Under the pieces are notes generated by a model. That model had not been told where the DNA came from. It saw only the letters and a program-made list of their open reading frames with translations, and made no database searches. From contig HF985654.1 in assembly GCA_000431155.1 (NCBI GenBank), forward strand, positions 1 to 57,311: DNA of 57,311 bases, in the 5' to 3' direction. The translations under genes and the position numbers were made by a program. The stretch comes from Bacteroides sp. CAG:927. GTDB taxonomy: Bacteria > Bacteroidota > Bacteroidia > Bacteroidales > Muribaculaceae. Of this stretch, positions 15,641-23,442 are shown one piece after another (positions within the stretch are counted from its first letter, which is position 1; every line of letters begins with the position of its first letter).

Positions 15641-15979
15641 ATGGAACAGAAAAAAGGACAAGAAATCAAGATTGAACTGACACCGGAAGTGGCGGGCGGC
15701 CATTACTCAAACTTTGCCGTCATAACCCACGGGCCGTCGGAATTTTACTTTGACTTTATAGCCCTCGCTCCGAATATGCCTCAGGCAAAGGTGCAGAGCC
15801 GCGTAATCATGACCCCAGAGAATGCCAAAAACCTGATGAACGCGCTGATGGAAAATGTGCAGCGTTATGAAGCAATGTTCGGCGAAATCAAACCGAAGAC
15901 ACCGCGCAACAACCCGGCCAACGGGGGCAACAATCAGGGAGAGATACCCAATCCATTCATGTTCGGCGGCAACGCATAA
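15641..15979 (+). CDS. DUF3467 protein
   Basis: A 112-aa cytoplasmic protein of the DUF3467 family, function unknown. The conserved pattern includes GGHYSNFAVITHGPSEFYFDF, then QSRVIMTPENAKNLMNALMENVQRYEAMFGEI, which is the family core. The C-terminal 30 residues are a Pro/Asn/Gly-rich tail. It is 13 bases upstream of cysS and probably co-transcribed with it. Confidence 0.88.
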   Translation: MEQKKGQEIKIELTPEVAGGHYSNFAVITHGPSEFYFDFIALAPNMPQAKVQSRVIMTPENAKNLMNALMENVQRYEAMFGEIKPKTPRNNPANGGNNQGEIPNPFMFGGNA

Positions 15980-15992
15980 AAAAGAATAGGCA

Positions 15993-17489
15993 ATGGCAAT
16001 CAAAGAGAATAATCTGCAAATATATAATTCGCTGTCGCGAATGAAGAAGCTGTTCAAGCCACTGAATCCCGACAGAGTGGGAATGTATGTGTGCGGACCC
16101 ACAGTGTATGGCGACGGCCATTTAGGACATGCCCGTCCGGCAATAACATTTGATGTGCTGTTCCGCTATCTGCGCCATCTCGGGTACAAGGTGCGCTATG
16201 TGCGCAATATCACCGATGTGGGGCATCTGGAGCACGATGCCGACGAGGGAGAGGACAAGATAGCCAAGAAAGCGCGTCTGGAGCAACTGGAACCGATGGA
16301 AGTGGTGCAATACTATCTTACGCGGTATCACAAGGCAATGGACGAGCTGAATGTGCTACCGCCGTCGATAGAACCGCATGCATCGGGGCATATCATAGAG
16401 CAGATAGAGTACATAAAGAAGATACTTGAGAGCGGATATGCGTATGAGAGCAACGGCTCAGTGTATTTTGACGTGCCCAAGTACAACCGCGACCATAATT
16501 ACGGAAAGCTGTCGGGGAGAAACATAGATGAGTTACTAAGCGCCACACGCGCACTCGACGGTCAGGAAGAGAAACATAATCCGGCGGATTTCGCGTTGTG
16601 GAAGAAGGCTTCGCCCGAACACATAATGCACTGGCCATCGCCATGGAGCGAGGGATTCCCGGGGTGGCATCTAGAATGCTCTACTATGGGAGAAAAGTAT
16701 CTTGGCGAGCAGTTTGACATACATGGAGGCGGCATGGACCTGAAGTTTCCGCACCATGAATGCGAGATAGCACAGTCGGTGGCCCACAACGGACATGACA
16801 CCGTGCGGTACTGGATGCACAACAACATGATAACCATCAACGGCCAAAAGATGGGAAAATCATTGGGGAACTTCATAACCCTACAGGAGTTTTTCACCGG
16901 CAACCACAAGCTGCTGTCACAGGCATACTCGCCGATGACCATACGTTTCTTCATACTGCAGGCACATTACCGCGGGACGGTGGATTTCAGCAACGAGGCA
17001 CTGCAGGCATCGGAAAAAGCCCTGCAACGCATGCTGGAAGGTTACAAAAGAACCGGCGACCTCAAGGCGAGCGACACCTCAACGGTGAATGTGCAGCAGA
17101 TAGCCGAGAAATGCTATGAAGCCCTTGACGACGATCTGAACACGCCGATGGTGATAGCAGCCCTGTTTGAAGCCGTGGCAATGGTCAACCGCATAAACGA
17201 CGGCACCGACAAAGCCACTGCCGAGGATATAGAGGCACTGAAAAATGTGTTCCGCACATTCCTTGGCGACATACTCGGCGTGCGTCTTGACGGAGCGGCC
17301 GCAACCTCGGGAGCCGAAGAGGGAGCGCTGAAACCGTTTGAAGATGCAGTGGACCTGCTGCTGGGCATACGCGCCGAGGCAAAGGCCAAGAAGGACTGGG
17401 CGACGAGTGACCTTATACGCAACCGCATGTCAGAGATAGGATTTGATGTGAAAGACACCAAATCGGGCTGGGAGTGGAAGCTTAAATAG
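15993..17489 (+). CDS. cysS: cysteinyl-tRNA synthetase
   Basis: Class I aminoacyl-tRNA synthetase charging tRNA-Cys. The HIGH motif reads HLGH (residues 43-46) within CGPTVYGDGHLGHAR, and KMSKS reads KMGKS (286-290) in GQKMGKSLGN. Zinc ligands are Cys34, Cys229 (HLECS), His254 and Glu258 (PHHECE). The length of 498 aa is slightly above the E. coli enzyme. It is the last gene of the lolD-like unit and ends 10 bases from the convergent YgjP-like gene. Confidence 0.97.
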   Translation: MAIKENNLQIYNSLSRMKKLFKPLNPDRVGMYVCGPTVYGDGHLGHARPAITFDVLFRYLRHLGYKVRYVRNITDVGHLEHDADEGEDKIAKKARLEQLEPMEVVQYYLTRYHKAMDELNVLPPSIEPHASGHIIEQIEYIKKILESGYAYESNGSVYFDVPKYNRDHNYGKLSGRNIDELLSATRALDGQEEKHNPADFALWKKASPEHIMHWPSPWSEGFPGWHLECSTMGEKYLGEQFDIHGGGMDLKFPHHECEIAQSVAHNGHDTVRYWMHNNMITINGQKMGKSLGNFITLQEFFTGNHKLLSQAYSPMTIRFFILQAHYRGTVDFSNEALQASEKALQRMLEGYKRTGDLKASDTSTVNVQQIAEKCYEALDDDLNTPMVIAALFEAVAMVNRINDGTDKATAEDIEALKNVFRTFLGDILGVRLDGAAATSGAEEGALKPFEDAVDLLLGIRAEAKAKKDWATSDLIRNRMSEIGFDVKDTKSGWEWKLK

Positions 17490-17499
17490 GATTAATATA

Positions 17500-18225
17500 T
17501 TACCGCACAATAGGCCACTCATGGTGCTTCAAGGCAGCTATGAGTGGCTTTTCTTTGCCCTGAAGATAAGAGTTGCAGAGAGCGTGGAAACGAGGGGAAT
17601 GATTCATTTCGGTGAGATGAGCAAGCTCGTGACAGATTATGTATTCGCGAAGCTCCAAAGGGAGGAAAACAAGGGCGCAACTGAGAGTTATGACGCGGGA
17701 GCGGGAGCATGTGCCGAGTGTGCGCAAACCGCGGCCAATGCGCCATGAATCGGGTGAGACCCCTACCCTTGCGGCGACCTGCACGGCATACGGAATCAGC
17801 AACCGTGGCGCAAGCCTGTAAGCAAGACGGCAAAGGACGGAACTGACAAACTGCTCGGTAGCAGCATCCTCAAGAGAGAGTTCCGAGCCAATGCCGAGCC
17901 GCGAACGGGGTATGCCCTCCCCTATTATCACCTGCCTCGGACTGACCGACTGGGAGTAAAGCTCAATGTCAACACCGTGGCAAGAGATGACCTGACCGAT
18001 ATAGTAAAGCTGTGCGGACTGCTGCGGAAAGCGGGCATCAAATCGGGCCACAAGCTCGGAAATCCTGTCGGCAAGATTGTCGGCCGGATAACCGTATGGA
18101 ACCGTGAGACGAAATTCGTTGTTTTTGCGGCGCAGGATAAGCGTGCGGGCCTGCCGGCGTGGAGTAACCATAATCACGCGGCCATCGGGAAGAAGACCAC
18201 GCACAGGTGCATAAAGCGGCTTCAT
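17500..18225 (-). CDS. YgjP-like (M48/DUF45) zinc metallopeptidase-fold protein
   Basis: A 241-aa cytoplasmic protein of the YgjP/WSS1-like DUF45 group. The zinc site is HELAH (199-203) followed by NHSPRF with the third ligand His209. The function of the family in bacteria is not established; eukaryotic relatives cleave DNA-protein crosslinks. Start chosen at ATG 18225 (MKPLYAPVRG), 19 bases after the nadK stop, because the longer frame runs back through nadK. Probably co-transcribed with nadK. Confidence 0.8.
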   Translation of the reverse strand: MKPLYAPVRGLLPDGRVIMVTPRRQARTLILRRKNNEFRLTVPYGYPADNLADRISELVARFDARFPQQSAQLYYIGQVISCHGVDIELYSQSVSPRQVIIGEGIPRSRLGIGSELSLEDAATEQFVSSVLCRLAYRLAPRLLIPYAVQVAARVGVSPDSWRIGRGLRTLGTCSRSRVITLSCALVFLPLELREYIICHELAHLTEMNHSPRFHALCNSYLQGKEKPLIAALKHHEWPIVR

Positions 18226-18244
18226 GAGCAACTTATAGGTAAGT

Positions 18245-19123
18245 TTACACTCCCCAAAGGAGTTTGGAACGCAGAGTGAGCGGGAAATCCATGTCAGCGA
18301 GGTGAACCACGTGAACCTGCCACGGTGCACGCTCAATGTGAAGACGGACACCTTCGTGAAGCACCTGACTCTTGCCATCAATACTGAGCAGGAAAGAGCC
18401 GGAGCGCGAGCGGACATCAGTGTCAACGGTTTCGGAATCGCTCACTACAAGCGGACGCATGGCAAGCGAATGTGCCGCAATGGGGGAAATGACCCACACC
18501 GGAGCGGCAGGCGAAACAATGGGACCGCCCACACTGAGATTGTAGCCCGTGCTGCCTGTGGGAGTGGAGACTATGAGGCCATCGGCGCGGTATTCGGCAA
18601 GGACGGAACCTCCAAGGCGGGTGGATACCGTGATCATGGAAGCGGTGTCCTGCTTGAGTATGGCGACCTCATTGAGAGCGAAAGCAAAACCTTTGAGGCG
18701 GACATCGGGAGACGAAACGGCGAGTACGGAACGAGGCTCGACAGTGCATTTGCCGGAAAGAATCTGCTCCATGACATGAGGCATGTCGTCAATCTGAGCG
18801 GCGGCGAGGTAGCCGAGATGCCCGGAATTTATGCCGATAATGGGAGTCTGGAGAGCACCGACAGAGTTGGCGGTGCGCAGAAAAGTGCCATCGCCGCCAA
18901 TGCTCATCACAAGGTCGGCCACGGGAGGTTTTTCGGACTCAAACACGGGGTATGATGCAGCAACATCGGTGTATTGCACAAGATAGTCGCTGTAGCGTTT
19001 CTCAAGCATGAATTTCACGCCCGAACCGGCATAAGTAGCCAAAAGGGTCATAACCCCAATCACCTCGGCCCGACGCTGAGGGTCACGCGGCTTGTTGCCG
19101 TAAATAGCAATAGTCATACTCAT
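18245..19123 (-). CDS. nadK: NAD kinase
   Basis: Phosphorylates NAD to NADP. The family motif GGDG is at residues 76-79 (SIGGDGTFLRTAN), and the second conserved block reads TPTGSTGYNLSVGGPIV, with a further block in the C-terminal half. The length of 292 aa is standard. The ATG at 19123 (MSMTIAIYG) is used, although the second Met is equally good. The gene follows the small ACT-like gene by 3 bases on the minus strand, and both are divergent from pdxJ, an arrangement also known from Bacteroides. Confidence 0.95.
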   Translation of the reverse strand: MSMTIAIYGNKPRDPQRRAEVIGVMTLLATYAGSGVKFMLEKRYSDYLVQYTDVAASYPVFESEKPPVADLVMSIGGDGTFLRTANSVGALQTPIIGINSGHLGYLAAAQIDDMPHVMEQILSGKCTVEPRSVLAVSSPDVRLKGFAFALNEVAILKQDTASMITVSTRLGGSVLAEYRADGLIVSTPTGSTGYNLSVGGPIVSPAAPVWVISPIAAHSLAMRPLVVSDSETVDTDVRSRSGSFLLSIDGKSQVLHEGVRLHIERAPWQVHVVHLADMDFPLTLRSKLLWGV

Positions 19124-19126
19124 GGG

Positions 19127-19501
19127 CTACATATTGATATGGAGAAGCAATTCACCAACCCTTTCGCTAAGAGAATCGGAAATCGGCTCGTCGGCATCAT
19201 GAATATCCACCACCCGGTAACCATATCGCTCAAGAGAGCGTGCGACAGAAGCGGCACTGCGCCTGTTGACACGCAAATCAACTACGACCTCGCCATGGTC
19301 AGTGACGAGAGAGGTGACATTGAGGTTGAGCAGGTGTGCATCCACATCCTCAACGGCATGTGCGATGCGCGAAGCGGAATAGTCGGTTCTGTAGCAAGCC
19401 ACACTAAGTTCGGAAGATTCCTCGACAGGAGGGAACAGCCGCTCCTCGCGATGCAATGCGGCAGTGGGTGATAAGGGTAATATGTTATCTTTTGCGGTCA
19501 A
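19127..19501 (-). CDS. small ACT-like domain protein, probable TTG start
   Basis: A 124-aa reading frame without any methionine codon until its last residue. TTG 19501 is the only plausible initiator, since an in-frame stop occurs three codons upstream. The segment SVACYRTDYSASRIAHAVEDVDAHLLNLNV...VVVDLRVNRRSAASVARSLERYGYRVV has the ACT-like pattern found at the C-terminus of a CBS-domain protein that sits upstream of nadK in Bacteroides (from memory). Here the CBS pair is absent, leaving a short N-terminal remainder. It is either a shortened functional regulator or a decayed gene. It lies 3 bases upstream of nadK, so it may still serve translational coupling. Confidence 0.55.
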   Translation of the reverse strand: MTAKDNILPLSPTAALHREERLFPPVEESSELSVACYRTDYSASRIAHAVEDVDAHLLNLNVTSLVTDHGEVVVDLRVNRRSAASVARSLERYGYRVVDIHDADEPISDSLSERVGELLLHINM

Positions 19502-19626
19502 TCGCTTTTAATTATGATTAATTCTATCTAATTTTGCCGTTAAGTTTCGGTGGATGCAAAATTAGGCATTTTTATGCATATATCCTTGCTATTTAAACGA
19601 CCGGAACAAAGATTCAGTTTTTTTAT

Positions 19627-20340
19627 ATGACAAACCTGAGTGTAAATATCAACAAAGTAGCCACACTACGCAACGCCCGAGGTGAAAATGTGCCGGATTT
19701 GCTGCGTTTTGCGGCAGAATGCGAACGGCTTGGAGCCGTCGGGATTACAGTTCACCCTCGCCCCGATGAACGACATATCAAACGCGAAGATGTGTTCAAA
19801 CTGCGGCCACTGATAAAAACCGAATTCAATATAGAGGGTTATCCATCGCCGGAATTCATGGAGCTTGTGCTTCAAGTAAAGCCAGCACAAGTAACGCTGG
19901 TACCCGATGCCCCGGGCGACCTGACATCGCACGAAGGATGGGATGTGGAGGCCAATATGGAGTTCCTTACATCAATAGTTGACCGTCTTCGCGAAGCCGG
20001 GATACGCTCGTCAATATTCGTGGGAACCGATGTGGAGAACATACGCGCCGCCGCACGTGCCGGAGCAGACAGAGTGGAGCTTTATACCAAGCCGTATGCC
20101 GACAATTACAACAACGACAGAGCGAAAGCAGTGGAACCGTTTGTGACGGCAGCACGTGCAGCCCGCAGTGCGGGAATGGGCATCAATGCCGGACATGACC
20201 TGAATCTGGAGAACCTGAAGTATTTTCACGCCCAAGTGCCGCACCTGAACGAGGTGTCGATAGGTCATGCACTGATCAGCGATGCGCTGTATCTGGGTCT
20301 TGCCGAAACTATAAAACAATATAAAGAATGCCTGATATGA
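19627..20340 (+). CDS. pdxJ: pyridoxine 5'-phosphate synthase
   Basis: Condenses 3-amino-2-oxopropyl phosphate with deoxyxylulose-5-phosphate in vitamin B6 synthesis. The expected catalytic residues are visible: His43 in GITVHPRPDERHI, Glu70 in FNIEGYP and His190 in GINAGHDLNLENL. The length of 237 aa is standard. It heads a tightly packed unit: the exbB start overlaps its 3' end by 13 bases. pdxA, which makes a precursor of the other substrate, is also in this window (28301-29395). Confidence 0.96.
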   Translation: MTNLSVNINKVATLRNARGENVPDLLRFAAECERLGAVGITVHPRPDERHIKREDVFKLRPLIKTEFNIEGYPSPEFMELVLQVKPAQVTLVPDAPGDLTSHEGWDVEANMEFLTSIVDRLREAGIRSSIFVGTDVENIRAAARAGADRVELYTKPYADNYNNDRAKAVEPFVTAARAARSAGMGINAGHDLNLENLKYFHAQVPHLNEVSIGHALISDALYLGLAETIKQYKECLI

Positions 20341-20978
20341 TAGAGAATGTAGCAGGGCAGGAGCTGTCGGTATGGGAATTGTGCCTTGAAGGCGGATTCA
20401 TAATGATACCACTGGCACTGCTGGCAGTGATATCAATATACGTGTTCATAGAACGCGCAATCGTGATAAGGAAAGCCTCAAAAGAAGATTCATCGTTTAT
20501 GCAGCGGATACGCGGCTATATACATGAAGGAGAGATAGATACGGCCCAAAATCTGTGCGCCCGGACAGACACACCTTATGCCCGACTGATTTCAAAGGGA
20601 ATAAGCCGCATAGGGCGACCGATGAACGATGTGCTCGTGGCGATAGAGAACACGGGCAACCTTGAAGTGGCGAACTTAGGAAAAGGGTTGCCATGGCTGG
20701 CAACCACAGCAGCCGGGGCGCCGATGTTAGGTTTTCTCGGAACTGTGATAGGTATGGTGCAGGCGTTTTACAATCTGGCAAGCGCCGGTTCAAGCGCGAA
20801 TATAGATGTGCTTGCGGGCGGTATCTACGAAGCATTGGTGACCACCGTTGCCGGACTGATAGTGGGCGTTATAGCACTGTTTGCCTACAATTATCTCGTT
20901 GCGCGTATCAACGGAGTGATGACACGCCTTGAGGGTAACACCATGGAGTTCATGGACCTGCTAAACGAACCGGCTTGA
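20328..20978 (+). CDS. exbB: MotA/TolQ/ExbB proton channel family protein
   Basis: A 216-aa inner-membrane protein with three hydrophobic segments (about residues 22-42, 120-145, 160-190). The MotA/ExbB signature is in the last two: LPWLATTAAGAPMLGFLGTVIGMV and GGIYEALVTTVAGLIVGVIALFAYNYL. With ExbD it forms the proton-driven motor that powers TonB-dependent uptake. ATG 20328 overlaps pdxJ by 13 bases; the fourth codon (ATG 20337) overlaps the pdxJ stop as ATGA and is an equally likely start. ExbB versus TolQ is decided only by the neighbouring tonB-like gene. Confidence 0.9.
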   Translation: MPDMIENVAGQELSVWELCLEGGFIMIPLALLAVISIYVFIERAIVIRKASKEDSSFMQRIRGYIHEGEIDTAQNLCARTDTPYARLISKGISRIGRPMNDVLVAIENTGNLEVANLGKGLPWLATTAAGAPMLGFLGTVIGMVQAFYNLASAGSSANIDVLAGGIYEALVTTVAGLIVGVIALFAYNYLVARINGVMTRLEGNTMEFMDLLNEPA

Positions 20979-20979
20979 T

Positions 20980-21420
20980 ATGGCACTGAAGCGTCAATTT
21001 GAAATGACATCGCTGTTTTCGATGGCGTCGATGACGGATGTGATATTTCTGTTGCTGATATTTTTTATGGTGACAAGCACGTTTGTGTTTCCCACGGCAT
21101 TGGAAATCAATCTGCCTCAAAGTTCGGAACAAACGGCCATAAAACCGGGCACCAGAGTGTATATTGACAAGGATATGGCGATGTATGCCTCGTTTGATGA
21201 TGAGGAGCCACGCAAAATGGAGAGCAGAGAAGAGCTGTTGGCATTTCTGCAACTCACTCAGCAGCAGGACAGCACGCGTCAGTTCATAGCCGTTTATGCC
21301 GATGAAGAGGTGCCATACGGAAAAGTGATAGAGGTGCTTGATTTAGGAGCGACCTCAAATCTGAAAATGGTGCTTGCCACCAAACCGGCCCCCTCAAAAC
21401 TTAAAGAAGCCGCACAGTGA
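20980..21420 (+). CDS. exbD: ExbD/TolR family protein
   Basis: A 146-aa protein with one N-terminal membrane helix carrying the essential aspartate of the family (SMTDVIFLLLIFFMVTSTF, Asp20) and a periplasmic domain. It is the partner of the preceding ExbB, one base away. Many Bacteroidota operons carry two ExbD genes in a row; only one is present here. The 3' end overlaps the next gene (GTGA). Confidence 0.92.
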   Translation: MALKRQFEMTSLFSMASMTDVIFLLLIFFMVTSTFVFPTALEINLPQSSEQTAIKPGTRVYIDKDMAMYASFDDEEPRKMESREELLAFLQLTQQQDSTRQFIAVYADEEVPYGKVIEVLDLGATSNLKMVLATKPAPSKLKEAAQ

Positions 21421-22202
21421 CACAGGAGCGGAAAGTCAAATCAATAGCCTTGGGAATTACACTGCTGCTATGCGCACTTGTAATAGCCCTAATGCTCGTG
21501 CTGACACTCAAAAGAGCGGAGCATGAGGATCGCGTATGGCCACCAGTGGACAGCAGCGAGCTATTGTTTGACGGGGAATATGTGAAATTTGGTGACATAC
21601 CGGAACCGGCACATAATGACAACAAGGCTTCAAGCACCGCACAATCGCCTGACATTTCGGGCATAGACCGCACTGACGGCGGCACTCCAGAAAAGGCTCC
21701 GGCTCCTGTAATTACGAGCGAACAGGAATCGCCTGCAAAGGTTACGAAAAAACCGCAGCCGGAAAAAGCCGGACCCACCAAAGAGGAACTTGAAAAAAGA
21801 GAGAAAGAGAAACGCCAACAAGAACAAAAAAAGGAGATAGCGAACCGAGTGAAATTCGGCGGCACAGGATCGGGACGCGGTGAATCGGGCAAAAGCGGAT
21901 CGCCAAACGGCAATGCCGACCACGGCGCTTTGAGCGGCACACCCGGAACCTCGCTAAAAGGGCGTACTCTGGAGTCGTGGGCACGCCCAACAGGTCGCGC
22001 GACGGGTACAATAGTGGTGAGTGTGCGCGTGAATCGCCAAGGACATGTGATTGCGGCCTCGTACAGCCGCGGAACAGGTGCGGTGGCAGCGAACACTGCG
22101 GCACGGCAAAGCTGCGTACAGGCGGCAAAAAACAGCCGTTTTTCGGTGTCAACGGATGCACCGGCCGAGCAGACCGGCACAATTACCTATAAATTTGATT
22201 AA
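21417..22202 (+). CDS. TonB/TolA-like energy transducer, GTG start
   Basis: A 261-aa protein with one N-terminal membrane helix (about residues 10-31), then a long linker that is Pro- and Lys-rich and turns into a charged helix (KEELEKREKEKRQQEQKKEI), and a C-terminal domain of about 75 aa (RPTGRATGTIVVSVRVNRQGHV...TITYKFD) with the TonB/TolA C-terminal pattern. It would span the periplasm and pass energy from ExbB/ExbD to outer-membrane transporters. The start is a GTG overlapping the exbD stop (GTGA); no in-frame ATG is near. Whether it is TonB or TolA is undecided: the charged helical linker is TolA-like, the context is TonB-like. Confidence 0.78.
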   Translation: MTQERKVKSIALGITLLLCALVIALMLVLTLKRAEHEDRVWPPVDSSELLFDGEYVKFGDIPEPAHNDNKASSTAQSPDISGIDRTDGGTPEKAPAPVITSEQESPAKVTKKPQPEKAGPTKEELEKREKEKRQQEQKKEIANRVKFGGTGSGRGESGKSGSPNGNADHGALSGTPGTSLKGRTLESWARPTGRATGTIVVSVRVNRQGHVIAASYSRGTGAVAANTAARQSCVQAAKNSRFSVSTDAPAEQTGTITYKFD

Positions 22203-22230
22203 AGGAAAGACTAAAACATAGTAGAAAATG

Positions 22231-22270
22231 CAATGCGCCGGTTGCTGAGAATGATGCAACCGGCGCATTG
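22231..22270. terminator. 15-bp perfect inverted repeat between convergent genes
   Basis: Arms 22231-22245 and 22256-22270 pair perfectly (CAATGCGCCGGTTGC) around a 10-nt loop. It lies between the convergent tonB-like gene and the DUF4595 lipoprotein. It lacks a T-tract on either side, so it may act as a structural or bidirectional terminator. Confidence 0.65.
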
Positions 22271-22297
22271 AGTTATAATGAATGTGTATAAGACCTG

Positions 22298-23281
22298 TTA
22301 TTTACGGGAAGACGGACGCTGTTTTCTGAAAGAGATGTGCTTTTTAGCTTTAGATGGTGCAACAGCGGGACGGTTCTGAGCGGCAGACTCATCAGAGTAT
22401 GTGTATGTGACAGAAGAAGAATAAGAGTAACCGCCACCATAATGGCTTGTGCCAATTTCAGACTTCACGAGACCCTGTGCATTGAGGGAATATTGCACAT
22501 CGCTATACTCCTGACTGTCGTTATCAATAATTTTTGTGGGATATTTATTGGGGCCTATGCCAAGAACGCCAACGAACATGAACGGCTCAATGCCTCCATC
22601 AAGATCAATGGCGCTTATCACTTCATCGGTGTACTGACAGAAAGCATTGGGATAGGCATTGTCGTACTCAAAGGTGATATTGTTGGTCCAGCTATCGCTC
22701 TCGCCCTCATATACCTCAGAATATGTGCCGTATGCAGACAGCAACAATCCATTGCTCCAAGTGAGGGTAGTGCTACCCTTCATCCAATCGGAGTTACCTC
22801 TGCCGCGCTCTTCATATACAGCCTCAATGAGATGACCGGAGGAATCGTAGCTGAAGTTCCATGTGACATCAGTAATAACAACCCCGGATTCCTCGTGTTC
22901 GGTGAGCGTGGAACTGACGCTTGTAATCAATCCGGAGTCGGTGTTGGTAATGTGCCAAATTTCTTCTTCGTTATATTCGCGATAGGTTACAGTGCCTGTA
23001 GCGAAGTCCACGATGTAGGTCTCGTTGCTATCATCAGTAACGGTTTTAATAAGGCCTGCGGCATCGTAAGTGAAACGAGAGCCATAGCCATATTCATCAT
23101 CCAATACGGACATCAGGCGTACGCCGCCGAAATTGGAAGGAGACTGAGAGGGTACCACCGGCCCTGCGGAAGGGCCACCATTGCCACCGTCGGGGCCATT
23201 GGGGTCGTCGTCATCGCTGCCGCAAGAGACACTAATGCCGCATAATGCAGCAGCAACGGCAAAAGCAAAAATTTTTTTCAT
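22298..23281 (-). CDS. DUF4595 family exported lipoprotein
   Basis: A 327-aa lipoprotein: MKKIFAFAVAAALCGISVSC with lipobox Cys20, then an acidic GSDDDDPNGPDGGNGG spacer typical of surface-exposed Bacteroidota lipoproteins. The body has repeated beta-hairpin-like units (FTYDAAGLIKTV, FSYDSSGHLIEA, LTWSNGLLLSA, FEYDNAYPNA), the pattern of DUF4595, which resembles RHS/YD-type repeats. The C-terminal 30 residues are Ala/Pro/Lys/Arg-rich. Start at ATG 23281 because the longer frame has no signal peptide and crosses the promoter at 23313-23344. Function unknown. Monocistronic. Confidence 0.8.
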   Translation of the reverse strand: MKKIFAFAVAAALCGISVSCGSDDDDPNGPDGGNGGPSAGPVVPSQSPSNFGGVRLMSVLDDEYGYGSRFTYDAAGLIKTVTDDSNETYIVDFATGTVTYREYNEEEIWHITNTDSGLITSVSSTLTEHEESGVVITDVTWNFSYDSSGHLIEAVYEERGRGNSDWMKGSTTLTWSNGLLLSAYGTYSEVYEGESDSWTNNITFEYDNAYPNAFCQYTDEVISAIDLDGGIEPFMFVGVLGIGPNKYPTKIIDNDSQEYSDVQYSLNAQGLVKSEIGTSHYGGGYSYSSSVTYTYSDESAAQNRPAVAPSKAKKHISFRKQRPSSRK

Positions 23282-23312
23282 GTTGGAATGTTGAAGTAAT
23301 TGATAATTTGCG

Positions 23313-23344
23313 CAAATATAATGAATTGAAACAATCCAATCCAA
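23313..23344 (-). promoter_or_regulatory. promoter of the DUF4595 lipoprotein
   Basis: On the minus strand TTG (23344-23342), 21 nt, TATATTTG (23320-23313). Predicted start near 23308, leader about 27 nt. Confidence 0.6.
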
Positions 23345-23375
23345 AATTTTGCGGGACATAAAAATAGTATCAGAC

Positions 23376-23405
23376 AAAAAAGCCCGCCAAAAGGCGAGCT
23401 TTTCT
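23376..23405 (-). terminator. rho-independent terminator of the inositol-phosphate synthase gene
   Basis: AAAAGC-C-CGCC (23378-23388), loop AAAA, GGCG-A-GCTTTT (23393-23403), one mismatch. Read leftward it ends in a T-run, 38 bases after the stop of the minus-strand gene. Confidence 0.75.
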
Positions 23406-23442
23406 ACTTATGAATTTTGAAAAAAGGGAGGTCGAATGATGC

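Noticed and set aside
22337..23245. 302-codon frame antisense to the DUF4595 lipoprotein
   Set aside because: The minus-strand gene has a signal peptide, lipobox, promoter and a recognisable repeat pattern; the antisense frame has none.
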